9,249 nucleotides of DNA from an uncultured Bacteroidales bacterium. GTDB taxonomy: Bacteria > Bacteroidota > Bacteroidia > Bacteroidales > Bacteroidaceae. The notes below the pieces were generated by a model that did no database searches, was not told the DNA's origin, and was given only the letters and a program-made list of their open reading frames with translations. The first letter of the stretch is position 1. Each line of letters opens with the position of its first letter. Below, one piece after another: positions 4,878-9,249 of the stretch. Where the stretch lies: the NCBI GenBank assembly GCA_902803195.1, contig CADCOX010000260.1:1-9249 (forward strand), written 5' to 3'. A program made the position numbers and the translations under genes.

Positions 4878-6725
4878 TTAGGTCAACTCAAGCTTGAAGG
4901 TCTTGCCCAAACTGATCAGGCTTGGATTCAAATCGCAGAAATGACGCAACTGTTGCCGCTTGTCGTAGCTGCGCACGGCCACCTGTTCGCGCTTGACCAC
5001 TTGACAACTGATGATGATGTGGCTATTGTGAAGTGCTTTCTGCAGGAACTGCTGCAGTTCAGGCAACTTGGGATCCAGCATCGCGGCGATATCCTCGTTC
5101 TCGATGTCAAGGAGAATGGTCGTTTCGTCGTCTTCGGAGAGGCGTGGCTGCATGATGCGCATGTTCTGCGCGAGAGCCGTATCGGCCACAGGCAGTTGCT
5201 GGATGAAGAACTGCCATTGCAACAGGAGATCGTTGAGCGTGAAGGGCTTCTCCTCCAGCGTCTCCGTCTTGGCGGAAGTGGGTTCGGCTTGATTGCTGCC
5301 GGCCGTAGCTGCTGGCGCTCTCTTGGAGCGCAGATGGCCAATAGAGGGAGTCAACTTGTCGAGGTTCAGCGACGAAGCTTTGCCAATCGAAGTGGATGGA
5401 CTCTTGGGGACGGCTATCTCAGGGGCAGGCTGCGAGGGCTGACGGGCCTGTGGCGCTTGCGATGCTGGGGCAGCAGTAGTAGCAGGAGAGGAGGTTGAGG
5501 GAGCAGACGAACTAACTGTAGCTGTCGCTGAGGTAGCAACGACAGTCGTCTCGCCGGCGGCAGCTGCTGTCGCCAGGAGACTGAAGATGGGTTTAAGAAT
5601 ACGTACGGGGCGGCGCCCCGCAGAAGGCTCGTCGTCAGTAGCTTGTGCCGCCTCGATGAGGGTAAGTTCCACCTGCAGGCGTTTGTTGTGGCTCGTACGA
5701 TAGGCTTGGTCGCAGTCGTTGCAGAGCCTGATGGCACGATAGAGCCATTGCGGACGGCAGCGCTGAGCCTGTTCAACGTAGCGCTGGCGGATGTCGTCGC
5801 TGGCTTCGAGCAACTGAGCCGTCTGTGGGTCGCGACTGACGAGCAAGTCGCGCAGATGCGAGGCCAAACCGCTGATGAAGGGGCCTCCCTCGAAGCCTTT
5901 GGCCAAGATCTCGTTGTAGAGCAGCAGACTCTCGCTGATTTTCTTCTCGAGAAGCAGGTCGACGAGACGGAAATAGTAGTCGTAGTCGAGTACATTCAGG
6001 TTCTCTATGACCTGCTGATAGGTAATGTTGCCCCCGGTGTAGCTGACCACTTGGTCGAAGATGGAGAGGGCGTCGCGCATGCCGCCGTCGGCCTTCTGGG
6101 CAATCACGTTGAGGGCAGCGGGCTCATAGGTGTAGCCCTCCTGCTCGGCCACGTGAGCCAGATGCTGGACGGTGTTCTCGATGGTCATGCGCTGGAAATC
6201 ATAGATCTGACAACGCGAGAGGATGGTCGGCAGAATCTTGTGCTTCTCGGTCGTAGCGAGGATGAAGACAGCATGGGCAGGGGGCTCCTCGAGCGTCTTG
6301 AGGAACGCATTGAAAGCCTGAGTCGAGAGCATGTGCACCTCGTCAATGATGAACACCTTGTACTTGCCAATCTGAGGCGGAATGCGCACCTGGTCGATCA
6401 GGTTGCGGATGTCGTCGACCGAGTTGTTGGATGCGGCATCGAGCTCGTGGATATTGAGCGATCGCTGCTCGTTGAACGAGAGGCACGACTCACATTCGTT
6501 GCATGCCTCGCCGTCCTCGCGGGGATGCAGGCAGTTGATGGTCTTGGCGAAGATGCGTGCACAAGTAGTCTTGCCTACGCCACGCGGTCCACAGAAGAGG
6601 TAGGCGTGAGCGAGCTTGCCGCTATGGATGGCATTCTTCAAGGTGGTGGCGATGGACGACTGCCCGACCACACTGCTGAACGTCATAGGGCGATACTTGC
6701 GCGCAGAGACGATATATTCTGACAT
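4878..6725 (-). CDS. dnaX: DNA polymerase III subunit gamma/tau (clamp loader)
   Basis: DnaX is the AAA+ ATPase of the clamp loader that places the beta clamp on DNA and, through the tau region, links it to the polymerase. With the ATG at 6725 the protein has 615 residues and begins MSEYIVSARKYRP, the family start; an in-frame ATG 14 codons upstream adds nothing conserved. Visible are Walker A GPRGVGKT (46-53), zinc-module cysteines 65, 75, 78 and 81, Walker B VFIIDEVH (124-131) and the SRC motif (170-172). Domain III ends near 370. An Ala/Thr/Ser/Pro-rich linker covers about 380-480, followed by a tau-like C-terminal domain (about 500-615). No A-rich slippery heptamer like that in E. coli was seen, so a frameshifted gamma form is not supported. 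It shares a divergent intergenic region with the DivIC operon. Confidence 0.95.
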   Translation of the reverse strand: MSEYIVSARKYRPMTFSSVVGQSSIATTLKNAIHSGKLAHAYLFCGPRGVGKTTCARIFAKTINCLHPREDGEACNECESCLSFNEQRSLNIHELDAASNNSVDDIRNLIDQVRIPPQIGKYKVFIIDEVHMLSTQAFNAFLKTLEEPPAHAVFILATTEKHKILPTILSRCQIYDFQRMTIENTVQHLAHVAEQEGYTYEPAALNVIAQKADGGMRDALSIFDQVVSYTGGNITYQQVIENLNVLDYDYYFRLVDLLLEKKISESLLLYNEILAKGFEGGPFISGLASHLRDLLVSRDPQTAQLLEASDDIRQRYVEQAQRCRPQWLYRAIRLCNDCDQAYRTSHNKRLQVELTLIEAAQATDDEPSAGRRPVRILKPIFSLLATAAAAGETTVVATSATATVSSSAPSTSSPATTAAPASQAPQARQPSQPAPEIAVPKSPSTSIGKASSLNLDKLTPSIGHLRSKRAPAATAGSNQAEPTSAKTETLEEKPFTLNDLLLQWQFFIQQLPVADTALAQNMRIMQPRLSEDDETTILLDIENEDIAAMLDPKLPELQQFLQKALHNSHIIISCQVVKREQVAVRSYDKRQQLRHFCDLNPSLISLGKTFKLELT

Positions 6726-6796
6726 GATGGGATTATTGAGCGTTTTAGGGGTGTCGAAGTCAATCAATAAACGGCTTTAGGAGCCTTTTTCGCCGC

Positions 6797-6804
6797 CAAA
6801 ATTA
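6797..6804 (-). promoter_or_regulatory. Candidate dnaX -7 box
   Basis: On the minus strand this reads TAATTTTG, matching the Bacteroidetes -7 consensus TAnnTTTG. Transcription would start near 6790, giving a leader of about 65 nt before the dnaX ATG. No clear TTTG -33 box is seen at the expected distance, so confidence is moderate. The leader contains a short GGCT/AGCC hairpin (about 6773-6785). Confidence 0.5.
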
Positions 6805-6878
6805 CAAAAAAAGTCTAAAAGGAGCGCTTTCGGAGAGGAAAAATATTCAATCGTGATACGTATTTCATAATTTAGTGC

Positions 6879-6886
6879 TATCTTCG
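6879..6886 (+). promoter_or_regulatory. Candidate -7 box of the divIC operon
   Basis: TATCTTCG differs from the Bacteroidetes TAnnTTTG box at one base. It would start transcription near 6893 and leave a leader of about 44 nt, A-rich and without a Shine-Dalgarno sequence, before the ATG at 6937. No matching -33 box is clear. Confidence 0.45.
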
Positions 6887-6936
6887 CGGCATAAAAGCAG
6901 AAATAATCAAAGGAAATAAGGAATTAAATAACGATT

Positions 6937-7416
6937 ATGGGACGACTCATTACGTTTTGGAACTACATTCGTCGTTACAAATATTGGGCAGCGTTGTTGA
7001 TCTTCCTGCTCATCCTTGGGGTGCTCGACGAGAACAGCCTCTGGTCGCGCTACGAACGCCGAATGGAGATCAATAACCTGAAACGCGAGATTGCCAAGTA
7101 CCAGCAGCAATACAACGATGAGAAGGAGCAGCTGCAGCAACTCGAGAACTCGCGCGAGATGGTCGAGAAGATGGCACGCGAGCGCTATCGCATGAAGCGC
7201 GACAACGAGGACGTCTTCGTCTTTGTGAACCCTGATGATGGCTATGTGGAAGCTACGGTTCCCACTCAGAAGACTCCTGTCGCCAAGAACCCCACAGCCA
7301 CCGCTGTGCCCGACAGCAATGCCACCAAGACCGACAGCATCGAGCTGACCGCTCCGACTGAGGCTACTGCTGCAACTGCTGCCGAAACGACTTCAACGCC
7401 TCCGACTCATGACTGA
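6937..7416 (+). CDS. DivIC/FtsB-like septum formation initiator protein
   Basis: This is a single-pass inner-membrane protein of the divisome, predicted to form the FtsB-FtsL-FtsQ type complex that activates septal wall synthesis. It has 159 residues: a short basic cytoplasmic N-terminus, one transmembrane helix (about 16-30), a periplasmic coiled coil (about 40-78) and the conserved end motif ARERYRMKRDNEDVFVF (80-96). The family usually ends close to this motif at about 100-110 residues; here a Thr/Ala/Pro-rich tail (about 100-159) is added. It is the first gene of a four-gene plus-strand operon and overlaps the next gene by 8 bp. The assignment rests on topology and the end motif, so FtsB versus DivIC naming is not resolved. 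Confidence 0.85.
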   Translation: MGRLITFWNYIRRYKYWAALLIFLLILGVLDENSLWSRYERRMEINNLKREIAKYQQQYNDEKEQLQQLENSREMVEKMARERYRMKRDNEDVFVFVNPDDGYVEATVPTQKTPVAKNPTATAVPDSNATKTDSIELTAPTEATAATAAETTSTPPTHD

Positions 7417-7783
7417 ACTCTCTCCCCGACTCTTACGACTCCAGCAGCTAGCAGCCTGCTTCATGCTCTTCGGCGCTGCAGCCTACCTGTGGCGACCCAT
7501 CACGGCTACGGCCTTCTTCTGCGTCGGCGCCCTGATTTTCTGCCCTCTGCAAATGATGCAACGCTACGAGGGGCGCAACTTCACGATTCGTCGACTGCGC
7601 CGTCAGCAGCTGTTGGGACTCATCGCTTTCCTGTGCGCCGCCTGTTGCATGGCAATGCAGACGTTCCGCTTCGGCTTCGCCCATCGCAACGAATGGGTCG
7701 TCTGTCTGGCCATAGGCTGCGTACTCGAGTTGTACACCGCTTTCCGCATCCCGGCTGAACTGAAGAAAGAAGAGAACTCATGA
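7409..7783 (+). CDS. Conserved four-helix membrane protein, function unknown
   Basis: A 124-residue integral membrane protein with four predicted helices (about 11-29, 34-50, 68-86 and 94-113). Between helices 2 and 3 is a polar, basic loop, QRYEGRNFTIRRLRRQQ, and the protein ends TAFRIPAELKKEENS. These blocks resemble small hypothetical proteins known from Bacteroidetes (recalled). No catalytic motif is visible. The ATG at 7409 lies inside the end of the divIC-like gene (8-bp overlap) and the stop overlaps the plsC start by 4 bp (ATGA), so translation is probably coupled on both sides. The position between a division gene and a phospholipid acyltransferase suggests an envelope role, by inference only. 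Confidence 0.85.
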   Translation: MTELSPRLLRLQQLAACFMLFGAAAYLWRPITATAFFCVGALIFCPLQMMQRYEGRNFTIRRLRRQQLLGLIAFLCAACCMAMQTFRFGFAHRNEWVVCLAIGCVLELYTAFRIPAELKKEENS

Positions 7784-8547
7784 CGCTGCTCTATCGCCTA
7801 TACCAACTCCTGATCTCGCCCTTGCTGCTGGTCATCACGATCCTGACAGCGCTGGCGACCATCTTGGGCTGTGCGTTGCTGAACGCTTCGTGGTGGAGCT
7901 ATTATCCAGGCAAGTGGTGGTCGCGTATCTTCGTGCGGCTGTTGCTGCTGCCCGTTCACATCGAAGGCCGCGAGAACATGGACCCTCGGCAGAGCTACGT
8001 GATCGTGCCAAACCATCAGGGCGCGTTCGACATCTTTCTCATCTACGGGTTCCTCAACCGCCATTTCAAATGGATGCTGAAGCAGGAACTGCGTCAGATG
8101 CCACTCGTGGGACGTGCCTGCGAGAGCGCTGGCTTCATCTTTGTCGACCAAAAGGGAGGCCCCAAGAAGATGAAGGAGACGCACGACCGCGCTCGCGCTA
8201 TCCTGAAAGACGGCATCTCGCTGGTAATCTTCCCTGAGGGTGCTCGCACTTGGGATGGTCGCATGCGACGCTTCAAGCGCGGAGCTTTTCAACTGGCCGA
8301 CGAACTGAAACTGCCGCTGTTGCCGCTCACCATCAATGGCTCTTTCGACGTGTTGCCTCGTTCGCGCGGCTTCAACTTCGTCACGTGGCACCCACTCTCG
8401 CTGGTCATTCATCCTGCCGTCACCTCGGTCGGACAAGGTCCCGAATGTGAGCGCGCTACGATGCAAGAGGTCTACGATATCATCAACAGCCGCCTCGTCG
8501 ACGAATACAACCCTCCTGCCGAGGGTACTTATGACCCTGAAGACTAA
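7780..8547 (+). CDS. 1-acyl-sn-glycerol-3-phosphate acyltransferase (PlsC type)
   Basis: The enzyme is predicted to acylate lysophosphatidic acid to phosphatidic acid, the second acylation of phospholipid synthesis, at the inner membrane. The 255 residues include an N-terminal hydrophobic segment (about 11-35), acyltransferase motif I NHQGAFD (His79-x4-Asp84, the catalytic pair), and motif III FPEGART (151-157), with the usual spacing and length for the PlsC family. The start ATG overlaps the preceding stop codon in ATGA. An alternative substrate, such as a lyso-ornithine lipid, cannot be excluded, so no gene symbol is assigned. The next gene starts 19 bp downstream. Confidence 0.92.
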   Translation: MTLLYRLYQLLISPLLLVITILTALATILGCALLNASWWSYYPGKWWSRIFVRLLLLPVHIEGRENMDPRQSYVIVPNHQGAFDIFLIYGFLNRHFKWMLKQELRQMPLVGRACESAGFIFVDQKGGPKKMKETHDRARAILKDGISLVIFPEGARTWDGRMRRFKRGAFQLADELKLPLLPLTINGSFDVLPRSRGFNFVTWHPLSLVIHPAVTSVGQGPECERATMQEVYDIINSRLVDEYNPPAEGTYDPED

Positions 8548-8566
8548 AAAAACTTACTATATCTCA

Positions 8567-9249
8567 ATGAAACACTATCGATTGCACGATTTGTTGCTGA
8601 TCAGCTTGCTCCTCTCGCTCGCAGGCTGCCATTCGAAAATGAACATCCAAGGCACCACCTCGCTGGCTGAGTTGGAAGGACGTATGCTCTACCTCCGCAT
8701 CTACTCCGACGGCGACCTGCGTGCCATTGACTCGTCACGCGTCGTTCATGGACGTTTCAATTTCGATGCCGAGATGGATTCGGTGACGATGGGCAGCCTG
8801 TTCCTTGGCGACGAGAGTGTGATGCCTATCGTCATCGACGAGACACCGCTCACGATCACCCTGACGGAGACAGAGCGCCGCGTATCAGGGTCTGAACTCA
8901 ACGACTCCCTCTACGCCTTCATCCGCAAGAAAGCTGATCTGGACGAACAGATGCAAGCTCTGCCTCGACGCGAGAGCCAGATGATTCTCGAGGGACTTGA
9001 TCATGCTGACATCATTGCCCAACTGAATCAGGAAGCGGCTCAGTTGTCGGCACGCAACGACCAGCTCGTCACCGCCTTCATCAAGGCTCACATGGACGAT
9101 CCGCTGGGTCCGGGTGTGTTCATGATTGCAACGAGCAACTACCCTTACCCCGTTCTCACTCCCCAGATTGAAGAACTCATCACGCTGGCTTCGCCCTATT
9201 TCCGCTCGCATGCCTACGTCCAGGAATACGTAAGAATGGCCAAGGAGAA
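8567..9249 (+). CDS. DUF4369-like lipoprotein, 3' end outside window
   Basis: An open frame of 227 codons that runs off the right edge of the window, so the C-terminus is missing. It starts with a lipoprotein signal peptide, MKHYRLHDLLLISLLLSLAGC, whose lipobox LAGC predicts cleavage and lipidation at Cys21. The following region (about 31-100) has the beta-rich pattern of DUF4369, with GRMLYLRIYSDG, a DSSRVVHGRFNFDA block and IVIDETPLTITL; a helical segment follows (about 112-190). In Bacteroidetes this domain often precedes a thioredoxin/AhpC-TSA domain; none is visible before the edge, so that part, if present, lies outside. It sits 19 bp behind plsC with no terminator between, so it is likely the fourth gene of the operon. 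The role is unknown. Confidence 0.85.
   Translation, partial: MKHYRLHDLLLISLLLSLAGCHSKMNIQGTTSLAELEGRMLYLRIYSDGDLRAIDSSRVVHGRFNFDAEMDSVTMGSLFLGDESVMPIVIDETPLTITLTETERRVSGSELNDSLYAFIRKKADLDEQMQALPRRESQMILEGLDHADIIAQLNQEAAQLSARNDQLVTAFIKAHMDDPLGPGVFMIATSNYPYPVLTPQIEELITLASPYFRSHAYVQEYVRMAKE

Noticed and set aside
4500..5498. 332-codon plus-strand open frame across the dnaX end and the small membrane gene
   Set aside because: It is antisense to two well-supported genes, and its sequence looks like a reverse-complement shadow without a domain or signal.
5643..6722. 359-codon open frame antisense to dnaX
   Set aside because: Its translation has no recognisable domain and it lies entirely within a gene with clear DnaX motifs. 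It is a shadow of the G+C-rich codon pattern.
6770..6790. Plus-strand terminator-like GGCTTTAGGAGCC followed by five T
   Set aside because: The stem is only 4 bp and no plus-strand transcript is expected to arrive here. It lies in the leader of the minus-strand dnaX gene.

Overview
The window looks like chromosomal DNA of a moderately G+C-rich member of the Bacteroidales, most likely a Prevotella-like organism. The evidence is Bacteroidetes-type promoter boxes (TTTG, 20 bases, then TAnnTTTG upstream of ilvD), the absence of Shine-Dalgarno sites, a DUF4369-type lipoprotein, and a DivIC - small membrane protein - PlsC cluster of Bacteroidetes flavour. The genus is inferred, not proven. No phage, conjugation, CRISPR or toxin-antitoxin genes are present. 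The protein-coding content is ordinary housekeeping; the unusual material is non-coding.

Layout. (1) 1-142 holds a good promoter for ilvD and a possible divergent promoter. (2) 143-1960 is ilvD, the branched-chain amino-acid enzyme dihydroxy-acid dehydratase. (3) 1968-2176 is a tandem array of nine full 22-bp units plus a partial tenth. (4) 2213-3940 encodes a large RluA-family pseudouridine synthase with an N-terminal domain, a long coiled coil and a C-terminal catalytic domain. (5) 3941-4553 is a 613-bp gene-free block between convergent genes. It holds two copies of a foldable ~65-bp element, a 56-bp palindromic unit duplicated in tandem, a G+C-rich 41-nt hairpin, a 13-bp direct repeat at each end, and a perfect 18-bp palindrome. 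(6) On the minus strand, dnaX (6725-4878) is followed after 3 bp by a small membrane protein with an HExxH motif (4874-4554). (7) On the plus strand from 6937 there is a tight operon: a DivIC/FtsB-like division protein, a four-helix membrane protein, a PlsC-type acyltransferase, and a DUF4369-like lipoprotein that runs off the window.

How they work together. DnaX (clamp loader) and the DivIC-led operon are transcribed divergently from a 211-bp intergenic region. The plus-strand operon has an envelope theme: septum formation, phospholipid synthesis and an outer-membrane or periplasmic lipoprotein. The first two pairs of genes in it overlap by 8 and 4 bp, which suggests translational coupling. 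IlvD and the RNA modification enzyme are probably separate units split by the repeat array. The best candidates for something undescribed are the 22-bp array and the 613-bp multi-hairpin block; both are intergenic, and their function cannot be settled from sequence alone.
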